From DAOTVD01 sp034437075 (GTDB taxonomy: Bacteria; Chloroflexota; Anaerolineae; Aggregatilineales; J027): DNA of 28,339 nucleotides. The position numbers and the translations under genes are program-made. This document shows positions 1 to 7,195 of this stretch, piece after piece (position 1 is the first letter of the stretch; the number at the start of each line of letters is the position of its first letter). The DNA is taken from positions 1 through 28,339 of the forward strand of contig DAOTVD010000355.1 of the NCBI GenBank assembly GCA_034437075.1, in the 5' to 3' direction. The notes beneath the pieces were generated by a model. That model made no database searches, had not been told where the DNA came from, and was given only the letters and a program-made list of their open reading frames with translations.

Positions 1-8
1 ATCCTAAG

Positions 9-692
9 ATGAAAGATAATAGCGCGATGGAGTTACCACCAAAACTTTTACGAATGCCACCGGGTGCCTTAGATGTTTTGCGCTATATGGGGCAGCAGGG
101 CATTACCGCTGCTGAAATCGGTGCCATGGTCGAGGGCACAGGCAAGAGCGAGCGCAGCATTCGCAAGTCGATTCGCCCGCTTGTGACCAAGGGCTATATG
201 AGCATGGATGAGAACTATATCTATTTTCTCACCGACAAAGGCGCGCGGGCGGTCGAAGAACTAGCCGAGTTAGATGCCGAAGGTGGCACGGACATGGCTG
301 AAGATTCCGGGACGGATACGGCAACCGCTGAATTGGTTATCGTTGGCACAGCGCCTATTCCCCCAGCGCAGAGTATGCTTCAGTTTGGCCTGGCGAGCCC
401 ACCCCAATTGGATGAGGAAAGTAGTTTGATCTTGCGCCTTTCTACCAGCGATGGGCAAATCGCCGACCCTGAATTGACCTTGAAGCTTGCGCCTGGGGCA
501 GTGCCGGAGCCCGTCAGCACCACGTTAGCCCCATCAGGAACCGTGAATAAAGTGCGTGTGCGCGTGGAGGCCATCCAGATGCTATCCATGGCGGATGCTG
601 TGCCTGTAGGCGGCCTCTTTGTAGATATTGATGTCGCACCCCAACCCGGGCAGGCGCAAGCATGGTACGGCGGGATTTACCTGCAAGCCTGA
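9..692 (+). CDS. Winged-helix domain protein with unknown beta-rich C-terminal domain
   Basis: A 227-residue protein I do not recognise as a named family. Residues about 15-78 look like a winged-helix DNA-binding domain: helix (ALDVLRYMGQQG), helix-turn-helix (ITAAEIGAMVEGTGKSERSI, then a second recognition-like helix ending VTKGYM) and a beta wing (ENYIYFLTDKG). An acidic Asp/Glu/Thr-rich linker follows (about 82-105). The C-terminal 120 residues are rich in Val, Pro and alternating polar residues and look like a beta-sandwich, without cysteines or a catalytic motif. Only eight bases lie upstream in the window, so the true start could be further left; an in-frame ATG at 27 is another option. 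Its TGA overlaps the ATG of the next gene by one base (TGATG), so the two are probably translationally coupled. A transcription regulator or a nucleic-acid-binding partner are both possible. Confidence 0.6.
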   Translation: MKDNSAMELPPKLLRMPPGALDVLRYMGQQGITAAEIGAMVEGTGKSERSIRKSIRPLVTKGYMSMDENYIYFLTDKGARAVEELAELDAEGGTDMAEDSGTDTATAELVIVGTAPIPPAQSMLQFGLASPPQLDEESSLILRLSTSDGQIADPELTLKLAPGAVPEPVSTTLAPSGTVNKVRVRVEAIQMLSMADAVPVGGLFVDIDVAPQPGQAQAWYGGIYLQA

Positions 693-1795
693 TGGCCCGT
701 ATTTTATATGTCGAGAGCCATTACCAGGGCGCTCATAGAGACTGGATTGATGGCTTTGTCGCGCATTCGGCACACGATTTCACCTTACTGACGATGCCGG
801 GCGGCGATTGGCGCTGGCGGTTGCATAGCGGTGCCTTGCACTTGGCCGCCCAGTTTAACCAGCACCGAGAGACATTGCCCCGGCCCGATGTGCTGCTCAT
901 CAATGGCATGGCCAATGCGGTGTTATTCCTAGCCGCAACCCGCCCGCATTTGATGAACATACCCGTGGCGCTCTACATCCAGGAAAACCAGCTTGATTAC
1001 CCTGCTGAGGGGGAGGGGAACACCTGGCAGGATGGCGCCGTCGTGCAAGCCCTATCCGCGTATGTGGCCGATCGGATATTTTTTAATGGCCAGTACCTGG
1101 AACAGGATTTTTTGAACGCTTTACAACGCTTCGTGGCCGAACACGATTACACGGCGGATTGGGTTGAGCGCGTACAGGCCCGCACGGGGGTTTTGCGCCG
1201 GGGTATTCGGCTCAGCGAGCGCTTTGGCCCACCCCCGCCACGGCGCCCGCCGAATGGCCCGCTCACGTTTTTGTGGAGCCATCGCTGGGCCTACGAAAAA
1301 GGTGTGCACGATTTTGCCGCTGCTTTGCGCCAACTCCATGCCGAAGACATCCCCTTTCGGGTGATCTTGGCGGGCAACCCTTGGAATAACGAAACATTAC
1401 GCGATGAGCTAATCACATTGCTTGGCGAGCGTGTCGTCGCGCATGGCATGCTAAAAGGGGAGGCCTATGCCGAGGCCCTGCGCCAAGCCGATGTCATGGT
1501 CGCTTGTTCGTTAAATGAACCGCTAGGCGTCAGTATGCTAGAAGCCATCTATGTGGGGTGTTTGCCGGTGTTGCCCAGGCGGGGCAGCTTTCCGGTAATG
1601 CTGCCACCGCAGGCGCAAGATTTGTTGTACGACGGCACGCGCGAAGCCCTCATCGCGCGCTTGCGCGACCTGGCCCTCAATCCGCAGACGGCGGTTCGGC
1701 CTGGCTTGTGGGAAGTCGCTGCTGCGTATGATTGGCCAGTCGTCCGAGCAGAATACGATGCGGCGATAGAGGCGCTGATTCAGTATCGGGTTTGA
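692..1795 (+). CDS. tRNA-queuosine alpha-mannosyltransferase-like glycosyltransferase (GTDC1/DUF3524 family)
   Basis: A 367-residue GT-B glycosyltransferase. The N-terminus (ILYVESHYQGAHRDWIDGF, then PGGDWRWRLHSGAL) and the later ENQLDYP (98-104), FFNGQYLEQDFLNAL and LWSHRWAYEKG (194-204) match the DUF3524 / GTDC1 pattern as I remember it. In vertebrates that family (QTMAN) adds mannose to queuosine in tRNA-Asp. The C-terminal half carries the GT4 E-x7-E signature (E276 and E284 in NEPLGVSMLEA). The start at 692 is preferred over an in-frame ATG at 662: it gives the compact family N-terminus and overlaps the previous stop by one base. The gene ends at 1795, inside the probable frr promoter. 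Transfer of a sugar to queuosine in bacteria is inference; the acceptor could be another nucleoside or glycan. Family assignment is fairly secure; the substrate is not. Confidence 0.75.
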   Translation: MARILYVESHYQGAHRDWIDGFVAHSAHDFTLLTMPGGDWRWRLHSGALHLAAQFNQHRETLPRPDVLLINGMANAVLFLAATRPHLMNIPVALYIQENQLDYPAEGEGNTWQDGAVVQALSAYVADRIFFNGQYLEQDFLNALQRFVAEHDYTADWVERVQARTGVLRRGIRLSERFGPPPPRRPPNGPLTFLWSHRWAYEKGVHDFAAALRQLHAEDIPFRVILAGNPWNNETLRDELITLLGERVVAHGMLKGEAYAEALRQADVMVACSLNEPLGVSMLEAIYVGCLPVLPRRGSFPVMLPPQAQDLLYDGTREALIARLRDLALNPQTAVRPGLWEVAAAYDWPVVRAEYDAAIEALIQYRV

Positions 1796-1820
1796 CAACC
1801 CCCCGCGAATACGCGACAAT
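1792..1820 (+). promoter_or_regulatory. Probable sigma-70 promoter of frr-uppS
   Basis: A perfect -35 box TTGACA (1792-1797) is followed after 17 bases by GACAAT (1815-1820, 4 of 6 to TATAAT). The -35 box overlaps the TGA stop (1793-1795) of the preceding glycosyltransferase gene. This would give frr a leader of roughly 30 bases and uncouple frr-uppS from the upstream pair. Confidence 0.6.
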
Positions 1821-1859
1821 CTTCACTTGGTTCTCCGTTTACGCGAGGTCGAAAAAATT

Positions 1860-2417
1860 ATGATCAGAGATATACTTTCCGAGGCGGAATCAAAAATGAA
1901 ATCTACCCTCCATGTGTTGGAGGAAGACCTATCCAAGATTCGCACAGGGCGCGCATCGCCTGGACTGGTCGAAAAAATGCCGATTGAATATTATGGCACC
2001 CCTACGCCCCTCAACCAATTGGCTAATATCAGCGTACCGGATGCCCATACGATTGCCATTCGCCCCTACGACCAGAGCACCTTGGCGAATATCGAACGGG
2101 CAATTCAGGCGTCAGACATTGGCTTGTCGCCCAACAACGATGGGCAGATTATCCGGCTGAACATCCCGCCCTTAACACAAGAACGCCGCAAAGAGATCGT
2201 CAAACAGGTGCATAAACGCATCGAGGAAGCGCGCGTCTCGGTGCGCAACATCCGGCGCAGTGCCATCGACACGATTCGCGAGTTCGAAAAAGAAAAAGAA
2301 TTCACCGAAGACGAGTCCCATGCCGGGCAAGATGATGTCCAGAAGCTCACCGATAAGTATATCGAAAAGGTAGAAGAGGCGAGCAAGCAAAAAGAGAAAG
2401 AAATCATGGATTTCTGA
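1860..2417 (+). CDS. frr: Ribosome recycling factor
   Basis: Ribosome recycling factor splits the post-termination ribosome together with EF-G in the cytoplasm. The 185-residue product has the usual length and signatures throughout: LSKIRTGRASPGLVEKM near the N-terminus, the YYGTPTPLNQLA domain II segment, SDIGLSPNNDG, IRLNIPPLTQERRKE and the C-terminal Lys/Glu-rich helix ending KEKEIMDF. A longer reading frame is open from a TTG at 1827, but the ATG at 1860 gives the conserved start (MIRDILSEAE) and has a GAGGT-like ribosome site about ten bases upstream. uppS begins one base after the stop, so the two genes form an operon. In many bacteria frr follows pyrH; here it follows an unrelated glycosyltransferase gene. 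Confidence 0.97.
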   Translation: MIRDILSEAESKMKSTLHVLEEDLSKIRTGRASPGLVEKMPIEYYGTPTPLNQLANISVPDAHTIAIRPYDQSTLANIERAIQASDIGLSPNNDGQIIRLNIPPLTQERRKEIVKQVHKRIEEARVSVRNIRRSAIDTIREFEKEKEFTEDESHAGQDDVQKLTDKYIEKVEEASKQKEKEIMDF

Positions 2418-2418
2418 T

Positions 2419-3138
2419 ATGCAAGACTGGCCTCAGCGTGTCCCACATCACCTGGCGATCATTATGGATGGTAATGGTCGCTGGGCGCAGTCCCGTGGTA
2501 AACCGCGCCATGAAGGACACCGCGCCGGTACCGAAAACTTGCGTCGTACCTTGCGCGCCTGCACCGAGTTTGGCATCAAAATTCTGACGGTGTACGCCTT
2601 TTCAACTGAAAACTGGGGTCGCCCGTCGGCAGAAGTCGCGTTTTTGATGAATATTTTGGAAAACGTCATCGAGCGCGAGCTAGATTCGCTGCATGCCAAC
2701 GGCGTGCAGTTGCGGCATATCGGCAACCTCGAAGCGCTTTCGCCCAAGCTACAGCAGAAGGTGCGCGAGGCCATCGAACGAACACGCTATAACGACCGTT
2801 TAATCCTCAATGTCGCGTTTAACTATGGCGGGCGAGTTGAGATCGTACAGGCCGTGCAGCGTATCGTCGCCGAGGGCATCCCTGTCGATCAAATTGATGA
2901 GACCTTGTTAACCTATTTTATGTCTACGGCTGGCCAACCAGACCCCGATATGGTGGTGCGTACCAGTGGTGAAATGCGCGTCAGCAATTTTTTGATCTGG
3001 CAGGGCGCCTATGCGGAATATTACGTGACGCCCACCTACTGGCCCGACTTTGACCGGGATGAACTCTTGAAAGCCCTTCAGAATTATAGCCAACGCCAAC
3101 GCCGCTTTGGTCTGGTGGCACCTCCCACAGATCGTTAA
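2419..3138 (+). CDS. uppS: Isoprenyl (undecaprenyl) diphosphate synthase
   Basis: A cis-prenyltransferase that condenses isopentenyl diphosphate units onto farnesyl diphosphate to make the C55 lipid carrier used for peptidoglycan and surface glycans. The 239-residue protein has the family motifs in order: MDGNGRWA (catalytic Asp17), GHRAGTENLRRTL, YAFSTENWGRP, LNVAFNYGGR and RTSGEMRVSNFLIWQ followed by AYAEYYVTPTYWPDF. The length is normal. It starts one base after the frr stop and is presumably translated by coupling. The context frr-uppS is conserved in many bacteria, but the usual followers cdsA and dxr are not next; fbp follows instead. The lipid product is assumed to be C55; exact chain length cannot be read from the sequence. 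Confidence 0.96.
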   Translation: MQDWPQRVPHHLAIIMDGNGRWAQSRGKPRHEGHRAGTENLRRTLRACTEFGIKILTVYAFSTENWGRPSAEVAFLMNILENVIERELDSLHANGVQLRHIGNLEALSPKLQQKVREAIERTRYNDRLILNVAFNYGGRVEIVQAVQRIVAEGIPVDQIDETLLTYFMSTAGQPDPDMVVRTSGEMRVSNFLIWQGAYAEYYVTPTYWPDFDRDELLKALQNYSQRQRRFGLVAPPTDR

Positions 3139-3191
3139 GTAATTTTTTACAGCCCAGCGCTGGAAAATAATTTGAAAAAAGGAATAAACAC

Positions 3192-4268
3192 ATGGTAAGG
3201 TTAATGACCATCGAGCGCTTCATTTTGGAACAAGAGCGCTTGCATCCCGAGGCAACCGGCACATTCACCAGTTTGCTGTACGATTTGGCGCTAGCCGCCA
3301 AAATCATCGCGCGCGAGACGACCCGCGCGGGCCTGGGGAACGACATCTTGGGGGCTGTCGAAGGCCAAGAAACCAACCCCACGGGCGACCAACAACAAAA
3401 GCTGGATGTCTTCGCTCACGACACCATCTACCGTATCAACGACCATACAGGGCGTGTCTGCGTGATGGCCTCCGAAGAACATGACGATATTTTGCCCATT
3501 CCTGAAAAATACGAAGTCGGCAATTATGTATTGGTCTTTGACCCGCTGGATGGTTCTAGCAATATCGATGTCAACGTGAGTGTTGGCACGATCTTTAGTA
3601 TTTTCCGCAAAGTATCCGACACCCCGCGCGGCTCGCTAGAGGATGTTTTGCAAGCGGGCAATCAACTCATCGCGGCGGGGTATGTGGTATACGGCTCTAG
3701 CACGATGATGGTCTATTCGGCGGGGCATGGTGTGCATGGCTTTACGCTCGATCCGTCATTAGGTGAGTTTTTGCTCAGCCATCCAGACATCCGTATTCCA
3801 GACAAACCCCGGTACTACAGCGTCAACCATAGCTATATGGATTATTGGACGCCGGGTGTACAGCGCTACGTGCGTTGGCTGCGCGAACGCGGCGGTAAAA
3901 AGGGTGATCCGTCGCTCTCCTTGCGCTATAGCGGTTCGCTAGTGCCCGACTTTCACCGTAATCTGCTCAAAGGTGGTGTCTACCTGTACCCAGGCAATCT
4001 GCATGCCCCTTCCCAACCCGATGGTAAATTGCGTTTGCTGTATGAAACAGCGCCATTGGCCTTTTTGGCGCATCACGCTGGGGGGTATGGCTCCGATGGT
4101 GCCGGGAATATTTTGGACCTTGTGCCCCATAACCTACACCAACGCACGCCCTTCTTTGTGGGGGATACTCGCCTGGTGAAAAAGGCCGAACAGTTCATCC
4201 AAGAATATGACCAAGCTTGGCTGGAAGCGTATATCCCGCGCCGAGAGGGTAAAACCACTACAGCATAA
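3192..4268 (+). CDS. fbp: Class I fructose-1,6-bisphosphatase
   Basis: Hydrolyses fructose 1,6-bisphosphate to fructose 6-phosphate, the committed step of gluconeogenesis (and of the Calvin cycle where present). The 358-residue protein carries the class I signatures: the metal-binding run FDPLDGSSNIDVNVSVGT (starting at residue 116), ASEEHDD at 93-99, YVVYGSSTMMVYS, and the substrate-binding block SGSLVPDFHRNLLKGGVYLYPG-like segment near residue 245. The ATG at 3192 has AAAAAAGGA seven bases upstream; an in-frame ATG at 3204 is an alternative start. The 53-base gap from uppS contains a perfect ten-base palindrome (CCAGCGCTGG, 3155-3164) and a TTTACA that may be a weak -35 box, so fbp may be read both from the frr promoter and from its own. 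Confidence 0.96.
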   Translation: MVRLMTIERFILEQERLHPEATGTFTSLLYDLALAAKIIARETTRAGLGNDILGAVEGQETNPTGDQQQKLDVFAHDTIYRINDHTGRVCVMASEEHDDILPIPEKYEVGNYVLVFDPLDGSSNIDVNVSVGTIFSIFRKVSDTPRGSLEDVLQAGNQLIAAGYVVYGSSTMMVYSAGHGVHGFTLDPSLGEFLLSHPDIRIPDKPRYYSVNHSYMDYWTPGVQRYVRWLRERGGKKGDPSLSLRYSGSLVPDFHRNLLKGGVYLYPGNLHAPSQPDGKLRLLYETAPLAFLAHHAGGYGSDGAGNILDLVPHNLHQRTPFFVGDTRLVKKAEQFIQEYDQAWLEAYIPRREGKTTTA

Positions 4269-4460
4269 AATCTGGTAATGTCGGGGGTTTACGTGTAAAA
4301 TAAAATGAGAATAACTAAACCCCTTCGTACCAAAACAATACGTAGGATCAATCTGGTAACCAGCGACCCATTCAGGGCGTTGAATGTGGGGCAATGTCCC
4401 CCGACCCGTCACCCCATACAAACGGTTTTCGATCATCTCTTTCTACTAGGGACTACCCGT
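4269..4460 (+). promoter_or_regulatory. Leader region of rho with adjacent hairpins
   Basis: These 192 bases between fbp and rho hold a possible -10 box TAAAAT (4296-4301, no good -35), then short inverted repeats: CTGGT-A-ACCAG (4353-4363), a perfect 6-bp hairpin CATTCA-GGGCGT-TGAATG (4369-4386), and directly after it GGGG-CAATGT-CCCC (4388-4401). The rho reading frame stays open back to an ATG at 4305, but the 52 extra codons do not resemble Rho. A structured leader fits known autoregulation of rho by attenuation in Escherichia coli; that function here is inference. Confidence 0.45.
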
Positions 4461-5738
4461 ATGAATCTTGATATTTCACAACTAGAAAATATGACGCTCG
4501 ATGAATTGCGTGGTGTTGCCCGCGAGTCGGGTATCGACAACTTCAGCCGCCTGAAGAAAAGCGACCTCATCTTGCGTTTGCTGCGCGAAAAAGCCGAGAA
4601 ACACGGGCACCAGTTGCGTGGTGGCGTGCTAGAAGTCATTGATGACGGCATCGGTTTTCTGCGTGCGTCGGAGAACTTCATGCCCAGTTCGGATGACATT
4701 TACGTCAGCCAAACGCAAATCCGGCGCTTTGACCTGCGCACAGGCGATCTTGTGATCGGCCAGGTGCGCCCGCCGAAAGACTCCGAAAAATATTGGGGTC
4801 TGTTGCGCGTCGAAGCTGCAAATGGCATGGCGCCTGAGCAACTGCGCAACCGTCCGTTCTTCGAGCGCCTGACGCCGATCTTTCCCGAAGAACGGTTTGA
4901 CTTGGAAACCTCCGGGCATGTCGTCTCTACTCGTCTGCTGAACCTCATTGCGCCCATTGGCAAAGGTCAACGCGGCTTGATTGTCAGCCCGCCCAAGGCT
5001 GGTAAAACGACGGTCATGAAAGATATTGCTAACGCCATCAGCAATAATTATCCGAATGTGCATCTGATGGTGGTGCTCATTGGCGAGCGCCCCGAAGAAG
5101 TGACTGATATGGATCGGTCAGTGGATGCGGAAGTGATCAGCAGCACCTTTGACGACGCCGCCACAAGCCATGTGCGCGTTGCTGAAATGGCCCTGGCCCG
5201 CGCCAAGCGGATCGTGGAAAGTGGGCGCGATGTCGTCATCCTGCTGGATAGCATTACCCGCCTAGCCCGCGCGTATAACCTGACCGTGCCCCAAAGCGGG
5301 CGTACACTGACTGGCGGCATTGATCCCTCCGCGTTGTATCCGCCCAAACGTTTCTTCGGCGCGGCGCGGAATGTGGAGCAAGGCGGCAGTTTGACGATTG
5401 TTGCTACGTGCCTGGTGCGCACGGGTAGCCGCATGGATGATGTCATCTACGAAGAATTCAAGGGGACAGGCAACATGGAGTTGCATCTCTCGCGCGAATT
5501 GCAAGAGCGGCGCATCTTCCCGGCTTTCGATGTGCGGCAATCCTCCACGCGGCGCGAAGAATTGCTTCTGGGGCCAGACCTCACCCAGCGTGTGTGGCTC
5601 TTGCGCCGGATGCTGGATATGCGCTCAGCCTCCGAAGAAGATGATTTGCAAGCGACCGAAGACCTCATCAACAATATGCGGCGCACGATGTCGAACGAAG
5701 AATTTATCCAGGAACTTGTGCCTACCAGTTCATTTTAG
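4461..5738 (+). CDS. rho: Transcription termination factor Rho
   Basis: Hexameric RNA-dependent ATPase that ends transcription. The 425-residue product is of usual length without the long N-terminal insertions seen in some phyla. In order: an N-terminal helical Rho_N domain (LENMTLDELRGVARESGI), the cold-shock RNA-binding domain (about 54-120, GGVLEVIDDGIGFLR), Walker A SPPKAGKTT (176-184), Walker B DVVILLDS (257-264), the Q loop TLTGGIDPSAL (282-292) and the R loop EEFKGTGNMEL (331-341). The start at 4461 has AGGGA eight bases upstream and matches the family N-terminus; an ATG at 4305 in frame is rejected. The stop lies three bases from the end of a convergent gene, with no hairpin terminator between them. 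Bicyclomycin-binding residues cannot be checked without an alignment. Confidence 0.97.
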   Translation: MNLDISQLENMTLDELRGVARESGIDNFSRLKKSDLILRLLREKAEKHGHQLRGGVLEVIDDGIGFLRASENFMPSSDDIYVSQTQIRRFDLRTGDLVIGQVRPPKDSEKYWGLLRVEAANGMAPEQLRNRPFFERLTPIFPEERFDLETSGHVVSTRLLNLIAPIGKGQRGLIVSPPKAGKTTVMKDIANAISNNYPNVHLMVVLIGERPEEVTDMDRSVDAEVISSTFDDAATSHVRVAEMALARAKRIVESGRDVVILLDSITRLARAYNLTVPQSGRTLTGGIDPSALYPPKRFFGAARNVEQGGSLTIVATCLVRTGSRMDDVIYEEFKGTGNMELHLSRELQERRIFPAFDVRQSSTRREELLLGPDLTQRVWLLRRMLDMRSASEEDDLQATEDLINNMRRTMSNEEFIQELVPTSSF

Positions 5739-5741
5739 GGC

Positions 5742-7163
5742 CTAATAGGCACCTCGGCTGAACAAGACTTGTGGCGCGGTCTGCAATAAGATTTGCAAGT
5801 CAAACGCTAGTGACCAATTTTCGATATAGTAAATATCGAGTAGTGCTTTTTCTTCGAACGGAATATCACTCCGTCCAGAAACCTGCCAAAGCCCGGTCAT
5901 GCCGGGGCGGGTCATCAGCCGTTGTCGATGCCAATCTTTATAGAGTGCTACTTCTTCCGGGATCGGCGGGCGCGGGCCGACCAGGCTCATCTCGCCGCGC
6001 AAGACGTTAAACAATTGCGGCAATTCATCGATGCTAGTACGCCGGATAAAATGCCCGACGCGCGTAATACGCGGGTCTTCTGCTTGGCGGGTATATTTGC
6101 CTTCGGGATCATCCGCCGTGCGTTCCACGATGCGGTCTTGTTGGGCTTCGGCATCGACGACCATCGAGCGAAATTTGACCATCCGAAAAGGCTTGCCCTG
6201 GAACCCCAATCGCGTTTGGTAAAACAACACCGGCCCCGGCGACTCCAAGCGTATGGCCAGCGCCGTTAAGGCCATAATCGGCAAAATCAAGGGCATCAAC
6301 ATGAGCGTCAGCACCACATCCATGATCCGCTTGGCCAAAAGGCTGCTGCGGTGAAATTGAATCTCGTGGCCAATGCCCAACAGCGGCACCCCGCCTAACA
6401 TCTCGACGCGCACTTGCGACATATTGAACTGGTAGACATCCGGCACGACACGCACATCGACGCCGTCGGTGGCGTCGATCATCTCGATAACCCGGCGCTG
6501 GGCCAACCACGGCAACGTGATAATCACGAGATCGACTTGATGTTCGGCGATGATGCGCTCAATGTCACTGATGGCGCCTAACGCGGGCACACGGCCAATA
6601 GCCTTTTGGCGTTCGGGGTGGTCATCCACGAACCCGACCAAGCGATAACCCAGGTCGGGCCGTGCGACAATCGCGCGCATAACGCCGCGCCCCATTTCAT
6701 CGATCCCTACAAGCAGCACGTTTTCCACATCTAGGCCCTGCGCATAGCGCCGATTCCGCAACGCGCGCAACACGAGCCGCCATATAAACAGAAGGATGAC
6801 GCTGATAATCGCGGCCTGGACGATCAACAAGCGCGAGAACACAAGCGGGCGCAGCAGAAAACTGAGCGCCATAATGATGATCGCTGCGTTACTAGCGGCA
6901 TTGATCGTCTGGAATGCTTCGTTGACCAAGGTGCGATCACGAACGATTTGGTACAGGCCCGCGCCTTGTTTGGCTGCAATCACCCAGACGATAAAAATCA
7001 GCGTATACGGGATAAACGGCCCAAACGGCGCGTAGTTGGCCTCATCCACTGGGCGGATAAATTCGAATTCGTAGCGCAAGATATAAGCTAATACGAAGCT
7101 CATGCCAATCAATAGGCTGTCGATGAGCATCAGATGCCAGGGCATCCACGGGAAATTGCGCAT
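5742..7163 (-). CDS. Polyprenyl-phosphate sugar-1-phosphate transferase (WbaP/WcaJ type)
   Basis: Starts surface polysaccharide repeat units by moving a hexose-1-phosphate from a nucleotide sugar to a polyprenyl phosphate at the inner face of the membrane. The 473 residues show four N-terminal membrane segments (about 10-30, 50-66, 90-108, 111-133), a Rossmann-like CoA-binding domain (VENVLLVGIDEMGRG, 147-160), a further hydrophobic segment (about 280-305) and the catalytic sugar transferase domain with KFRSM (330), RRTSIDELPQ (Asp379-Glu380), SLVGPRPP (393-400) and PGMTGLWQVSGR (420-431). The start has AGGAACC upstream. It follows the GT4 gene at 7196-8332 after 32 bases in the same direction, a likely two-gene operon. 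The sugar is unknown. Confidence 0.9.
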   Translation of the reverse strand: MRNFPWMPWHLMLIDSLLIGMSFVLAYILRYEFEFIRPVDEANYAPFGPFIPYTLIFIVWVIAAKQGAGLYQIVRDRTLVNEAFQTINAASNAAIIIMALSFLLRPLVFSRLLIVQAAIISVILLFIWRLVLRALRNRRYAQGLDVENVLLVGIDEMGRGVMRAIVARPDLGYRLVGFVDDHPERQKAIGRVPALGAISDIERIIAEHQVDLVIITLPWLAQRRVIEMIDATDGVDVRVVPDVYQFNMSQVRVEMLGGVPLLGIGHEIQFHRSSLLAKRIMDVVLTLMLMPLILPIMALTALAIRLESPGPVLFYQTRLGFQGKPFRMVKFRSMVVDAEAQQDRIVERTADDPEGKYTRQAEDPRITRVGHFIRRTSIDELPQLFNVLRGEMSLVGPRPPIPEEVALYKDWHRQRLMTRPGMTGLWQVSGRSDIPFEEKALLDIYYIENWSLAFDLQILLQTAPQVLFSRGAY

Positions 7164-7195
7164 ACGATTTTTTGGTTCCTACTCATACGTCAAGT

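Noticed and set aside
1827..1859. Longer frr from a TTG start
   Set aside because: The ATG at 1860 gives the conserved 185-residue protein and a suitable ribosome site.
4291..4305. A 15-base exact repeat (ACGTGTAAAATAAAA) also found at 7719-7733
   Set aside because: About one chance repeat of this length per window is expected, and the second copy lies inside a glycosyltransferase gene.
4305..4460. N-terminal extension of Rho by 52 residues
   Set aside because: The codons do not resemble Rho, while the ATG at 4461 has a ribosome site and the family N-terminus.
5739..5756. GGCCTAATAGGC as a terminator between rho and the sugar transferase gene
   Set aside because: The stem is too short and interrupted, and no T run follows.
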